DNA of 64,000 bases from Emiliania huxleyi CCMP1516 (GCF_000372725.1 NW_005199770.1:553063-617062); one strand, 5' to 3'. Numbered from the stretch's first letter, positions 10,191 through 22,080 are shown. Made by a program: numbers and translations. The notes: a model not told the origin generated them from the sequence alone.

Positions 10191-11761
10191 CGCGCGTGAG
10201 GCGGAGAAGGGCGTCGAAAAGGCGTCGGAAGGGCGTCGGAAGGGCGTCGGAAGGGCGTCTTTGCAGCGCCTGCTGGTTGTACAGCGCCACGTCGCCCTTC
10301 TTGAGCAGGCCGAGCTTGACGGGGCGCGAAGCGATGTACTCCTCGTCCACGACGTTGGTGGGCAGCCCCACCTACGGCAGCCATGTCAGCCATCGTGCCA
10401 CGTTGCCCTCGCCCACCTGTGTCGGCGGTGCGCCGCCCCACCGTGTCTCTTCCCACCCTCGAAGGTTGCCGCCGTAGAAGGCGGTGTGCTCCGCCTACGG
10501 GAGGAGAAGCGAGAGGCCTGGAGAAGGAGGGGGGGGGGGTTGGGAGTCCGTCCCCGGCGGGCGAGTGCCTCCGTGTGAGTGCCGGGCAGGTAGATGGTCG
10601 GACCCATCTCTGCGTCCACGTCCTGCGGGCCGCACGCCAGGGACGCGTCATGCGGGGTGGTGGTGGTGGTGGTGGCGGTGGCGGCGGCGGCGGTGGTGGT
10701 GGTGGCGGTGGTGGTGGTGGTGGTGGTGGTGGTGGTGGGGTCTCCTGCAGCGCGACAAAGGCGGCGTACAGCGGCGGGGTGGGGCTGTAGGGGGTGTCTG
10801 GGTGGAGCGGCTGCTGCTTCGAGCCCGGCTCGGAGATGAGGCACGCGAGCTCGTTGAAGGAGGCCTGAGGAGCCGGTGGTGCGAGTGCGGGTGACCCGGT
10901 GGCTCGAGGCGAGGCGCGAGCGGCGCCCAAGGAAGGATGCCTCCCGCCCGACAACCTCCTCGAGCAGCGACCCGAGTGCGGACGCCTCGCCGAGCAGCTC
11001 CTGCACGAGCATTGCCGACACGAGGGGTGACGGACGGGAGACTGTGGTCGGGAGACCACGTCCCTGGGTCGGGAGGTGGGGTCGAGAGGAGCGCGCGGCA
11101 CGCTCCTGCATCGCGTCGAGTGGCGGTCCCTGCAGAGGCAGCAGCAAGTCGCACCTGCTCACCAACGAGCAGTGCTCAGGCCGTGGAGGACGAGTCAGCG
11201 GCACCAGCAGGTGCCGCACCGGTTCGAGAGCAGCACCAGGTTTGCGAACCGGTCGGTCGAGGGCCGACCTCCCGCCTCGACCTCCTCCTCGCACCGCAGC
11301 CGCTCCGCGTCGACAAAGTCGCGCAGCGCGTCCGCCGTCGCGGCGGAGAGGGCGCCGTCGATCCGGACGACGCCAGAGCTCTGCAGCTCCTTGGCGAGCA
11401 CCGAGCCGCGCTGCGCCAGCTCCGCCTTACTGGCGCTCTGCCGCGGCCTCTTTGCGCCCTTCTTCTTGGACGCCGCCTTGCCCGCCGGAGCCGCGCCGCT
11501 TCCAAAGCCGGCGCCGCTGCTTTGCCGTCCGCCCTTTTGCTTCTTTGCGACGAGTGCGGTTCCCGGCTGCAGCAGCGCACGCTCGCGCTCGGCGCGGCGG
11601 GCGACGGCCTCGTCCTGCTCGCGTCGGAGGAGCGCCTTTGTCGCCGCGTCCACCATCATGCAGGGCAGCGCGGCGCGGCGCAGAAGCAGTTGAGGCAGAT
11701 TTGTCGTATCAGCCGACAGAGGGCTGGGCAGCGGCAGGAGGCCAGAGACCGCGACGAGCAT
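9945..11761 (-). CDS. phytanoyl-CoA dioxygenase (PhyH)-like 2OG-Fe(II) oxygenase
   Basis: A multi-exon gene read right to left. The start ATG at 11761 opens a basic, Ala/Lys-rich leader. The domain begins at ELQSSGVVRIDGALS. The iron motif is PLHPDTPY (H-x-D, exon around 10.83 kb), followed by DAEMGPTIYLPGTHT (exon ending at 10622 on the + axis) and SRPVKLGLLKKGDVALYNQQ (10270-10371). The last exon 9945-10025 encodes VLHCGGANESPDRVRRQFY, giving the distal His and the Arg that binds 2-oxoglutarate. Frame-fixed introns are 10026-10269 (GC-AG, filled with a CA/GT microsatellite) and 10623-10744 (GA-AG, filled with CAC repeats). Other internal joins are approximate. The substrate is unknown. Relatives act on acyl-CoAs or small metabolites. 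Confidence 0.7.
10029..10191 (+). repeat. (GT)n microsatellite inside an intron
   Basis: Around 160 bases of nearly pure GT with a short GAGT interruption. It fills most of the GC-AG intron 10026-10269 of the PhyH-type gene, where the transcript would read CA. Confidence 0.9.
10660..10740 (+). repeat. (GGT)n/(GGC)n microsatellite inside an intron
   Basis: A trinucleotide G-rich tract occupies the GA-AG intron 10623-10744 of the PhyH-type gene. Confidence 0.85.
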
Positions 11762-11966
11762 CGGAGGTTACTGTGCGTGAAGAAATCGGTCAAACGCGCT
11801 GATCCGAGTTTGTAAAATGAACTCGGGGGCACGGGACGCGGCACAAACGGGGCACGAACGCCAGCGCTGATCCGAGTTGTGTTTTTTCCACCACGCTTTT
11901 TTCTTTCCTCCACGAGCCGCCGACCCCCTTTTGTAGCCCGATCGGCTTTTTCTGTTTCTCTCCAAA
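11762..11966. promoter_or_regulatory. divergent promoter region
   Basis: The 205 bases separate the PhyH-type start (11761, minus) from the receptor-like gene start (11967, plus). The motif TAAAATGAACTCGGGG lies at 11813-11828 on the plus strand, followed by GCACGGGACGCGGCACAAAC. The phrase CTGATCCGAGTT occurs twice (about 11800 and 11869). On the minus strand, CCGATTTCTTC at about 11782-11792 resembles the initiator-like motif seen before YIPF6 and bL32. Confidence 0.45.
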
Positions 11967-13880
11967 ATGCCGCTCGCCCTCCTTTCGCTAGCGGCGGCGG
12001 CGCCGCCTCCTCCCGCGTCACCACCGCTGCCTCCTTCCGCGCCACTTCAAAACTGCACCATCGTGTCTTCCGACGACGGTGATGCGGTCGCGGCGACCGA
12101 CGGGGAGGGCACCCTTGTTCAGATCATCGACGAGGCAGGCACCTTCCTCGTGGAATCCGAGGCCAGTCTGCGCTTGGCGCTGCAGTGCGGGATGCAGTCT
12201 GGTCACGCCAACATCAGAATCCCAGCGCACACCACGATCAACCTTACCAGCCCGCTCGTAGTCGGGTCCCTTGCGGCGGAGGCGAGCCTCAGTTTGGAGC
12301 TGCCCGTGATTAACATAGCGGGCGGCGACGGGGCGGCTACCGACGCACAGGGCCTCTCAGGCGTGCTCGCGGCGGCCCGTGTGTCACTCTTCGTGCGCGG
12401 ACTGCGGATCGCCAACGGCAACCAGGGCTGCGTAAGACTGTATCGCACCCTCGCTCGCTTCGAAGATGTGTCCGTCGAGGACTGCTCGTCGCCGCACAGT
12501 GGCGGCGGCTTCTTCATCGAACATTCCGACGTGGCCTTCGAGCGCGTGCACATCCGCCATTGCGTTGCGGCGCTGGACGGCGGCGGTGTATTTCTCACCG
12601 GAAGAGACTCCCTGGACACCAGTCCCTTTGGCAGCTCCCTGGTTGCTCTCCACTCCTCCATCGCCCACTGCTCCGCTGGCAGCTTCGAAGAATCAGCTGT
12701 ATACGTTGGAGGGGGTCTGGCAGCGCAGTATTCGGCGCTTTTCATGGCCCATACGAACATCACCGATTGCCGTGTCCATTCGCGTACGGACTCGTACGGC
12801 GGGGGGGCCTATCTCACCTCGACGTACAGCCGCTTCAAGTCAGTCAAGATTGCCCGCTGCTCAGCCCGGAGCCGCGACAACATTGTGTTGGGAGGAGGCC
12901 TCTTGGTCCAATCCCTTGCGGGCGACCGCATGAGCCTTTTGCGAGCGAACGTGAGTCGTCATAGCTACTGGCTGGAAGTCCCCCCATTCACGGACGAGCT
13001 GCGCGACGACCTGAGCGGCATTTCTTGGCGCGAGCTCGCCAACGACAGCGACGTTGGCAGCTGGCGTGCCGAGGAGGAGCCGTGGCTTCTCGACGCGTAC
13101 GACTTGGAGGTGGTCGATTGCGCTGCGGAAGGGCTCCTCGCGTACGGCGGCTGCATAAGTGTGTGGCACCTGTTGTGTGTATAGCTCTGTCCGCACCGTG
13201 CCACCCTCCCCCGCCCCCCTGACAGATTACGTTGACGGCTCGGACGCGAGCGAGCACGGAGATGTCTCTGAGAGTGGCGAGCCGACCGACGTGCCGTTCA
13301 AGGCCATCCGACTCGCCGCGCTCTCGCTCATCGGTTGCAAGGCAAGTGGGGCTGCTGTGGCCGGGGGCGGCGGAATCAGCATCTACTCTCGCGGACTCGT
13401 ACAGATCTACAACGCCCACGTCGCAAATACGACTGCGGAGATCCTACCGGCTCAAGATGTACCGGCTCAAGATATCGGGGTGAATTTCCACGGGCTGGCC
13501 TTGGGCGGCGGCTTCTTTGTGCAACAAGCCTTCACAAGCATCCTGAACTCGGCCTTCGACACCTGTGAGGCCATCTCCACATCCCCCGCCCGGGATCAGA
13601 CCGTGGCGGGAGGGGGGATCGCCGCCTATGAGGCGACCACGCGGCTCAAGAACGTCAACGTCACGTCTTGCGCGGCAAGGCTTGAGGTTACCCCGGGAGC
13701 TCTCGGAAGTTTATACGCAGGTGCCGGCGCCGTCAGTGGCGGAGTCCACATGGCGAGCGGCCTCGGACTCTTTGAGAATGGGGCGAGCAGTGCCCAGATC
13801 CCCCCCCCCCCCCCCAACCCCACCCCACCCCACGCACACGCACGCACGCACGCACGCACACACGCACGCACGCGCGCACG

Positions 13881-13926
<46 letters not shown>

Positions 13927-16900
13927 ACCACCACCACCACCACCACCACCATCACCCCCGCCATGAATATTCACGAAGCTTTCGCCATTCCGCCGACCCC
14001 TTTAGACAACTCGAGCACCTCGCCGCTCCGCTGCACAGGTGCTGCTCTCCAAGTCGAAAGTGATCGGTCCGCGTTCTGGTCCTAGCGGCGTGGTCGCATC
14101 ACCACTGTCACTACGATACAACCAGCTTGGCGTGTACGGCGTCGTCGGGACCCTCATCTGGGTCCTTCCCACCCTCAGAGGCCGCTGGCTACCGGTTTGC
14201 TCCACACCCCCCCTGCCCCCCCGCTCCCTCGTCCTTCTTCCCCGATCTAAGAGGACCACTCCCTCCCCTATCAGTCGGTCTACCTGTGCGAAGAGTTCCG
14301 CAAGCCGTGTCCGCCGGAGAAGCAAGGGACGACTTGCAATTATACGACGCAGCCGATCCTATCTGACCCCGGCTGCCCTCGCGACTCGAAATATGGGCCT
14401 GTGCCGCCACTGCGCTTCTGACCCTTCCACACCTGCCTCTTTAGCTGGCGACCGCTGATTCATAGGCTGTCGATGGACGGCAAGTACGTATCGCTTGGCG
14501 TGTCGGGTGCATACAACGCAGAAACCCTGCCTTACCTGTGCAACCCTGGCTATTACGGCAACTCGGCCAACCCCCTGGAGCAGAACACGGGCACATGCAC
14601 CGGGCTCTGCCCTGCGGGCAACTACTGTCCCACTCCGGGCACCGTCGACCCGATCATCTGCCCATCAGGGTCATGGTGTCCGGAGGGGTCGATCGCAGCT
14701 CGAGTTTGCCCCGCTGGCTACTTCTCTAACCAGACAGGCAATCTACCGCCCTCCGCCTCCACCCTCCTCGCCCCGCCCCTGCCCTCGCCGCCGGGGTCCA
14801 CCCTACCCACGGTCGCGCAGGCAACTCCAATCGCGACCAGTGCGAGCCATGCCCGCCTGGCTTCTACTGCGAGATGAACAGCGCGTACGCCTCGCCGTGT
14901 GACGCGGGTCGGTACAGCGGCCGCAACCAGGAGCCGAGCCGGACGTCCTCATGCTTCAGGGCGTGCCCTGAGGGGTACTACTGTCCAACCGGGACAGCAC
15001 AACCGATCGGGTGCCCGGCCAACACGTACCGGGGCATGGTGGGCGCGCGGAACGAGTCCGACTGCGAGCCTTGCCGTCCGAACATGGAGTCGAAAAACGG
15101 CTCGAGTGTCTGTCATTTTGAGGCCTGCCCTGCGGGCTTCTACAGCAGGAACGGCAAGTACAGTGCGACCCCGGGCGCGACGTGCGAGAGGTGCATCGAG
15201 CGCCCCCCCCAGCCCTCCCCCCCGCTCACCCGCCTCGCACTCCCTGTTCATGCATCCCGCTCATCTCCACTGCGACCTTAGCACCCCGCTGTTTCGCCAC
15301 ACAGGTGTCAGAAGGGGACGTTCGCCATCGCCAGTCAGAACGGCAGCACGCAGTGCACCGCCTGCCCCGTCTCCGAGTACCAGGACCGGACCGGACAAGA
15401 CAAGTGCGAGCCGTGCGCCTGGCAGATGTTCGCGCGGCCGGAGGGCGCGGCGGACTGCACCGCGTTCGACGCCGGCACAGTGGCGTGGCCCGTGCTCCTA
15501 GATGCCTCACGACACTTCATAACGAGCTCGTCGGGATGATGAATCAACTCATGAATCAACCTCTCGAACTGATCTCTAGGCTCGTGGTCGTTGGGATGAT
15601 ACCGCTGTGGGCGACCATCGGGGCGGTCTGGCGGTTCGGGCGGAAGCGCTACCAGCTGGCGAGGCACGGGCGTTCGGTCGCGGGACAGGCACACACGCGA
15701 ACAGAATGTAGGAGATCGAGACACCCTCCGCACCTCAACCCTCTCCCCCCTCCCGCGCGCGCCCTCTGCCCTTGCCCCGCTCACGCTCTGAGCGTCGCGG
15801 GCGCACCGCCCTCCTCTGCCAGGTGCGCGCCGCGCTGCTGTCCGTCGAGTATGACGACTTGATCGAGGCGGACACGATGGCGATACCGGCCGTGGCGGCG
15901 GCGGTGCGAAAGCTGCGTCGGCTGATGATCGCCGCGGCGACGTTCGCGGGCTTGCTCGTCATCCCGTGGCGAGCTCACAAGGACCTTCACGCAGGACGTG
16001 TGACCAGCGTCTCTTCACACGTGCAGCTGTGAACAGGCTCCCTGGCTTGTTCGAGCTCAAGGAGTTCTGGCCGTACGCCCGAGCGCGGACAGACGCGACG
16101 AGCCCGGAGCGGCTGCAGCCGCTCTTCTCCTCTTCCCTTCGCACGGCGGTCTCCAACCTGCGGCGCACGCGGCGCTACCAGATCCTGTTCGTCGTGTGGG
16201 CGTGTATGCCGATGTGGCAACTGCCCAGTGAGGTGATCGCGTGTGCAAGAGGGAGGAAGGGAGCGAGCGGGGGCCATCTGCTCACCCACGCGCACCGGGC
16301 CTTGCACTCTGAATGCCGGCTTTGCCTTTGGACGTGGAGATTTCGGAGATGGTTGGGCGTGGAGATTTTGGAGATGGTTGTTACCTTACCTTGCCGCACC
16401 TTTAGGTGAGTGCGCCCATGCTCTCGTGCGAGGCCGCGCTCCTGTACAACGTCCTCGCGGCGCTGGGCCGCTACGGCGAGGGCAGGTTCGGGAACGGGTT
16501 TCTGTACGACGGCTCTGATCCGCCCGTGCTGCAGTACAACGCCGCCGCCCTGATCGCCCTCTGGCTGAACGTGGGCCAGTGCGTCATCACCGCGCTCATG
16601 CAGCTGATGCTGCGGCTGTCCATCCACGCCATCGACCCGTCGGCCAGCCTCCCGGCGTTCAGGCACAAGGCCGCTCGCAAGCTTCGCGTGATGGCGTCCG
16701 TCATCTCTGCCGGCGACGGGGTCTACTCAGAGCCTGTCGCTGCAGAGACCTCCTCTCGGAGGCGCGCTGCCGACAAGGTCTCCCGGCGAGATTCCCCGAG
16801 ATTACCCAAGATTCCTCGAGATGTCAGGCGCCCTGCCGACAACCTTCTGCCGGTGGCGATCGTCTTTGTCCTCGCCTGCTGCGAGGCGCTGCTTCTGGCG

Positions 16901-19107
16901 GTGCCAGTCGTGTATAGCGAGGCCTTCTACAGCAGCCAGCCTGACCACGTCGACCTCTTCCCGCGTCCGGGACGATCTTTGGTGAGAGCCCGTCGTGGTA
17001 GACTCGCGACGACGTCTCATCCGTAGGTCAACTTCTCGCCCGTCTGGGACGACGTGAGCGACGCCGGCGCCATGCCCCTCCTCCAAGCCATGATCGCGCT
17101 GCAGCTGAGTACCATGCTAGCGACCGTCAGCGTGATGGTCTTCCTCTGCTACCGCTGGAGAGAAGGCGTGCTCTCGCCCTCACCGAGACTGGCCGAGATC
17201 AACCGAGATCAACCGAGATCGCCCGAGATTGCAGGCGAGCGCGGCCTGCTCGGCCTCGTCGAGGCGAACGACGGCCTGGACGAGCTCTCCTCCTCCAAGT
17301 TCGCGGGATCCGCGAGGCGCTCGTCAAATGGCGGGCGACGGACGCGTCCAGGACACGTCCATGACATGCCGCCGGAGGCCCGTCCCTCTAGGTCGCTCGT
17401 CTCGGGCGCGCCGACGGACGCGGCGCGCGGGCGTCTTCGAGCGGACTACGGGAGACGTCCCGAGGTGAGCGGGAGGGGGTCGAGGGGAGTAGGCGCGCGG
17501 GATCTTCGAGCTCATCGGTCACGAGGAGGGCGCGACGCGCGCGGCGATGGCGCGCGGCACGGCGGCCATCGTCGACGAGGTGGAGACGCACGGGTCGGAG
17601 ACAGACCTCGAGTGCCTGACCTACGTGCTCGACTGCGTCGCCGGCTCCTCGGACGTCACGTTCCAGCACGGCTGGTCGCGCGACGCCGCGCCATCGCACA
17701 ACGGGAAGCGGCTCGCCGACTTTGTGGCCCACCCGCGCTCCCGCGGGGCAGGCTTGCTCGAGGCGCACGTCGTTGCTCAACGGCTGTACACCACCGCCGC
17801 CTTCCGCTCGATCAACACGCCGCTCCGGAGCCTCGCCACGCCACCTCCGGCCAAGGAGGCTGTGATTAGGCGCTGCTGATTGATGAATGAATATGACTCT
17901 CTTAGGAACCTCGCCACGCACCCGGTCACCAAGGAGGTGATCCTGCCGCCCAAGATCGTGGAGCCGCACCCGATGCCGTGCACCGTTACCCTCCTCCAGA
18001 TGCGGACAACACAGACCCCGCGCAGCGTAGACCCGCATAGTACAGATCCGCATAGCACACAGACCGGCGTAGCACAGACCCGCAGATTCCGAGTCGCACT
18101 CGGCGGTATGCAGCTGTATTGACTGCGTGGGTGATCAACTCAAGATGTTTTGTCCCCTCACCTCCCCCGTAGGTCGCCTTCCTCTACGACGCGCTCAAGC
18201 GGATGCGGGCGGTGGCGGAGCTGGAGGAGGGAGAGAGCCACTGCACCTCCCACAAGGCGGAGGCGGAGGCGGGAAGTGAGGCGCAGGCGGGCCAGTCTGT
18301 CGCGCTCACGGTCGAGGCGGAGGCGGACAGCGAGGGCGAGGGCGTGCTGCCCGAGAAGCGCGGCATCGACACGCCCCCGGGCGGCAGCGGCGCTGCCACC
18401 GCCGCTCCTGCCGACGACGCGGCTGCGGAGGCGGCTGCTGCGGCCAGCTGCGGCGGAGGGAAAGGGCTGGAGTCTGCGGGCCGAGTCAGGGCTCTCTGCC
18501 ATCAAATGCGGCAGCTGGTCCCACACACACCCCTGACGGACTGGCTGGGTCGAGCGCTCGCAAAGGGCTTGAGCGACAAGGAGCCGAAGGTGCGGCGTTT
18601 GCTCGGCCCAGTCTCGCCGAATCTCGGCTGAATCTCGGCGAATCTCGACGGTTACTAGCGACACCTCGGCTCATCAGACTCGGCATATGCAGGCGCGGCG
18701 TGTGCTCTGGCGCGGCATCAAGGGGGTGAAGGCTCCCGAGGAGTTCCTGCGCAAGGGAGGCACCGAGCTCGCGCCGATGTCGTCCACGTGCGACCTGCGC
18801 GTCGCCGCGAGGTATGCGAGGGGCGTGCCGGACGCGCTGCTGTTCATGCTGCTCGTCGACAACTTCATGCAGGAGGGGGCAGACCTCACCTTCCTCTCGG
18901 CATTCCCGCAGGAGCGTGACCCCCCCCCCCCCCTGTGTGGAGACGCTGACCTTTATAGCTAGCCCGGACCTCACTCACCCTGCGCAGGAGCGAGAGTTCC
19001 TCTACCCGCCGCTGACCTTCCTGGCGCCGACGGGGCGGACCCACCACCTCCGACACGACGGCACGCACTTCACCATCGTGGAGGTTGTGCCGCATTACCC
19101 GTCGTGA
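11967..19107 (+). CDS. receptor-like fusion: beta-helix, Cys-rich repeats, membrane segments, ADP-ribosyltransferase-like domain
   Basis: One gene of many exons. Exon 1 (11967-13158) and exon 2 (from 13226) encode a short hydrophobic leader and then a right-handed beta-helix of G-G-G-rich turns (SGGGFFIEHSD, GGGAYLTSTYS). From about 14467 come Cys-rich ephrin-receptor-like units (GYYGNSANP, CPAGNYCPTPG, CEPCPPGFYC). From 15.5 to 17.2 kb there are at least five hydrophobic spans (VVVGMIPLWATIGAVW, IVFVLACCEALLLAVPVVY). The 3' exons (17.5-19.1 kb) encode a cytoplasmic part ending in VLWRGIKG, PMSSTCDLRVAARYARG and QEREFLYPPLTFL, which is the R, S-T-S and E-x-E layout of arginine-type mono-ADP-ribosyltransferases. 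Frame-fixed introns are 13159-13225, 14738-14820 (GC-AG), 15191-15304 and 18912-18987 (GA-AG). Several mid-gene joins are unresolved, and a split into two genes is not excluded. Confidence 0.6.
13801..13960 (+). repeat. C-run plus (CA)n and (CAC)n microsatellite in an intron
   Basis: A compound simple repeat lies between exons of the receptor-like gene. The acceptor CACAG follows at about 14038. Confidence 0.85.
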
Positions 19108-19505
19108 GCAGAGCCAGAGGCAGTCAGCACCCACCTGGCACCCACCTGGTGACCAGTCAGGTTGTCCTTCTGGGCAGGCTGTTCTTCTCGCCTTCAATTC
19201 CTATCGCAGCGACCTTCATCTCGCGGTTTTCCCACTCTCGTCGTTCTCTCTCTTCTCTCGCCTGTGTGTGTGTGTTCTCGCTGGCCGTCGTCTTCCGCCG
19301 AAAATTCTTTTAGTGCCGGTGATAGTACTAGCACGCGCCAGTTCGCACCTGTGTCGAGCCTGTCTGCTGTGAGAGAGAGTTGTTTTGTTTAAATTCTTTT
19401 AGCATCCGGAACGCTCTCGGAAGTCACACCCGTCGGGAGCCTGCTGTTGCGCCCTGGACCAGCCTGTCTAACTACAATCTCTCAGCAGCAAGCACGACTG
19501 ACACC
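19108..19505. promoter_or_regulatory. 5' flank of the lumen protein gene
   Basis: A pyrimidine-rich block (about 19220-19290) precedes the ATG at 19506. The phrase ATTCTTTTAG occurs twice (about 19304-19313 and 19394-19403). No TATA box is clear. Confidence 0.3.
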
Positions 19506-19904
19506 ATGCATCGCCTCCTGCACATTGCCTGCTTCCTCTTCCTCGAGTGCACCAGTGCGCTCCGCGTGCACCACGCCCGCCGTGAAGTGCTCACCGCTGC
19601 CTGTGTGGCCTGTGCCCAGCCTGCTCCCGCGCACGCTCAAAGATCGAGCCTCCGCGGGAAGGCGAGTAAAGAGGCCGAGGCCGAGGCGCGTGCCTTCAAG
19701 CTGTCACCGATTCCGCAGGAGACCGAGGCTTTCAAGGCCGCAGAGCGACGACGTGCCGACTTTGATGCCGGCGTCGCTCCTCGTGACGCAAACCGCACGC
19801 CGGTCCGTGACGCGGTCACCGGAAAAAGCATTTGTGCCGAGAACATTTGTGCAAAGGGTGACAGCGCATGCTTCGCACTGCAGGGATCCTGTGCCAAAGG
19901 TTAA
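19506..19904 (+). CDS. small predicted thylakoid-lumen protein of unknown function
   Basis: A single exon of 132 residues. The N-terminus is tripartite. A hydrophobic signal peptide (HRLLHIACFLFLECTSA) would enter the ER and periplastid route. A short basic transit stretch follows. Then a twin-arginine lumen signal, RREVLTAACVACAQPAPAHA, ends in a typical A-x-A site. The mature part (about 85 residues) is charged and has four cysteines near the C-terminus (SICAENICAKGDSACFA, then GSCAKG). I do not recognise the mature domain. The targeting logic is that of plastids bounded by extra membranes. The start is the ATG in an ACCATG context directly before the signal peptide. Confidence 0.6.
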   Translation: MHRLLHIACFLFLECTSALRVHHARREVLTAACVACAQPAPAHAQRSSLRGKASKEAEAEARAFKLSPIPQETEAFKAAERRRADFDAGVAPRDANRTPVRDAVTGKSICAENICAKGDSACFALQGSCAKG

Positions 19905-20133
19905 AGCTGCGTGCATGATGGCTGCAGAGGATTCCCCGGGAATGGGTTCTTCCGTGCATATCGTTTTTCTCGTTTGGCGCTTCTGCTTGCGCAGTGTAAG
20001 AGCATGGCGTCGCGCTTTCGCTCCCAAAACGCGTGGCGGCGCGCACATTAGGCTGATGTCAAACACTGTCTGAGAATCTGTCACCGATGCACACCTGTCA
20101 TCTCACTAATGCGTGGAGGGACAGGTGAGGCTC

Positions 20134-20925
20134 TCACGAGCTCACGATGTCCGGTTGAGGGGTTCCCAATCGTCCCCACGCCCCGCTGGACCACGAGGGC
20201 GCCATGCTCCCGCCGACCGCGGTCAGGCACGCGGCGACGCGCGGAGGCGCCCAGCTCTCGCAGACCTGCGGTCGCCCCGACGGAGGGAGGACGACCAAGG
20301 CGGGGAGGGAGTCGAGCACCGCCGAGGAGCGCGCCCACTCAAAGGGCGCGTCCCCCTCGGCCTGGCCGTGCAGTCGCACCTCGCCAAACAGGAGCGAGTC
20401 GGCGTACGCGCTCGAGAGGGCGCTCAGGATCGGGGGCGTCTGCGCGGCGCGTGACCGGTTGAAGAAGGCGACTGCGCGCGGGACCGAGCGCTGCGCGGCG
20501 AGGCGCGCAAAGGAGGCCCACGCGTCGTCGTCGTGCAGCTGCCGCGTTCGAGTGGGCATGTACGCGGCGGCAAATCCGGACAGGCTGTCGACGTCGAGGC
20601 TGCCGGCGTACGCGACTGCTGTCCAGCGCCGCGCCGACGCGTTCGGCGCGGCTGCCGCGGGCGGCACGAGGGCAAAGACGGCCGGCGTGGCACGCACATC
20701 TCCCAGCTCGGGCGGTAGCTCGGGCAGCGAGTCAGCGTCCCAGTAGGCGACGCCTGCAAGCCGCGCGAGGCGCTCCGCCAGCAGCTCCCACGTCGGCGCG
20801 AGCCGCTGGCAGAAGCCGCAGCTGGTGCGGCACACGTTGAGGAGCCAGAGCGGCCTCGGCCCGTCCGGCACCTCCGCCTGGAACAGGCGGGCGGCGGCTT
20901 GCTCCGTCGCGATGTGCCGGAGCAT
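20134..20925 (-). CDS. thioredoxin-fold protein with C-G-F-C redox motif
   Basis: An exon of 263 residues. WLLNVCRTSCGFCQRLAPTWELLAERL is the strand-motif-helix start of a thioredoxin domain with a C-x-x-C active site (CGFC). It is followed by VAYWDADSLPELPPELGDVRATPAVFAL, where ATP is the cis-proline loop. A second, Cys-poor region (residues 130-230) could be another thioredoxin-like fold without the motif, as in ER protein disulfide isomerases. It starts at ATG 20925, but an upstream exon is possible: a protein-like frame beginning at ATG 21595 (APNAAPRSYLSVREGLL) on the same strand ends at a good GTGAGG donor. The sequence between is simple repeat and G-runs, as expected of an intron here. 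Confidence 0.55.
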   Translation of the reverse strand: MLRHIATEQAAARLFQAEVPDGPRPLWLLNVCRTSCGFCQRLAPTWELLAERLARLAGVAYWDADSLPELPPELGDVRATPAVFALVPPAAAAPNASARRWTAVAYAGSLDVDSLSGFAAAYMPTRTRQLHDDDAWASFARLAAQRSVPRAVAFFNRSRAAQTPPILSALSSAYADSLLFGEVRLHGQAEGDAPFEWARSSAVLDSLPALVVLPPSGRPQVCESWAPPRVAACLTAVGGSMAPSWSSGAWGRLGTPQPDIVSS

Positions 20926-21029
20926 GTATGTGTGTCACATGAGGGAGAAAAAGAATGTACGCATGTGGGCGTATATGACAGGAGAAAAGACGAGCACTTG
21001 TTGTGTGTTGTGTGTTGTGGTGGTGTGCG

Positions 21030-21162
21030 GTGTGCGGTGTGTGTGTGTGTGTGTTGTGCGTTGTGTGTTGCGTGTTGTGCGGCGGGCGGTGGGCGCAATG
21101 CGGGTGGGTGGGGGGGGGGGGGGGCACTCACCCGGGGTTGCAGGGAGGGGGGGGGGGGGGGT
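21030..21162 (+). repeat. (GT)n and G-run simple repeats
   Basis: GT repeats around 21003-21066 and G-runs at about 21109-21124 and 21147-21161. They lie upstream of, or in an intron of, the thioredoxin-fold gene. Confidence 0.8.
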
Positions 21163-21595
21163 CGCGCAGTCTGAAGCGTCTGAAGGAGGGGGAATGTGTG
21201 ATGTATGGTCTTCTACGGAGGGAGGAGCGGCGGAGCGGGCGGCGGGGGACGATCGATCGGGCGACGTCCTCGTCGTGTGCGGTAACGCACGCGCTCCAAG
21301 TGCTCCAAGTGCGCTCAGCGCAGCTGGGAAGAGAGAGACACTGGAGCGGGAACGGGGCACAAACCTCCTCTCCTTGCAACAACAACAACAACACTTGCGA
21401 GAAGCACATGAAGTTACTGGTCCTCCCACGGGAACGTGTCCCGCAGATCCGCAGATACTGAACAAACACCTCTCGAGTAACTTCCTCACCCCAGTAGGCA
21501 TCGCTATCCTCCAACGGATCCTCGCGCTGGAAGACGCACTGCAGCAGCCCTTCCCGGACGGACAGGTATGAGCGAGGGGCGGCGTTCGGTGCCAT

Positions 21596-22080
21596 AGTCC
21601 CCGAAGCAAAAAAGAATCTTACAACCCAGTGTTGTGCAAAAAAGAAAGCCGGATGCCGCCTGCCTTGTTTTGTTATTTTCTTTCTCGGTCCCCTCTATGT
21701 AAGAGAGAGAGATTTTTAGCAATCCATGATGTGTTGTCATGTAATCCCCTACTCCCCCTCCCCCCCGAGGAGGACACCCCACGGCACCCGCTCTCTCTGT
21801 GTCGTGGCACGGTGGGAGATCGCTTGTCATCTCATGCATGCGTTGCCTTCTTGTTTTCTGATCCGCTTTCTCAATATGCCGGGTGTATCGTCTATTCTTT
21901 ACTTTTTTATACCTCGGACTCGTAAGGCATATGCGGCGGTCAATATATTTTATTAAAACGTATGGCAGTGCCAGTGGAGTCGGTGGACGGTGGTACTATG
22001 TACAACTGTACTCTATGTCACGCGTTACTCTACGAGGTCTCTCTGACTCAAGAGTGTGAAGTAGACACGAGATCACACCG
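21596..22080. other. intergenic stretch with a shared 18-base phrase
   Basis: Contains GAGAGAGAGATTTTTAGC at 21703-21720, identical to copies at 25637-25654 and about 63153-63170, preceded by a T/C-rich stretch. An AT-rich spot with ATATTTTATTAAAA near 21944-21957 could be the 3' flank of the HAD-fold gene. No gene is seen. Confidence 0.4.
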
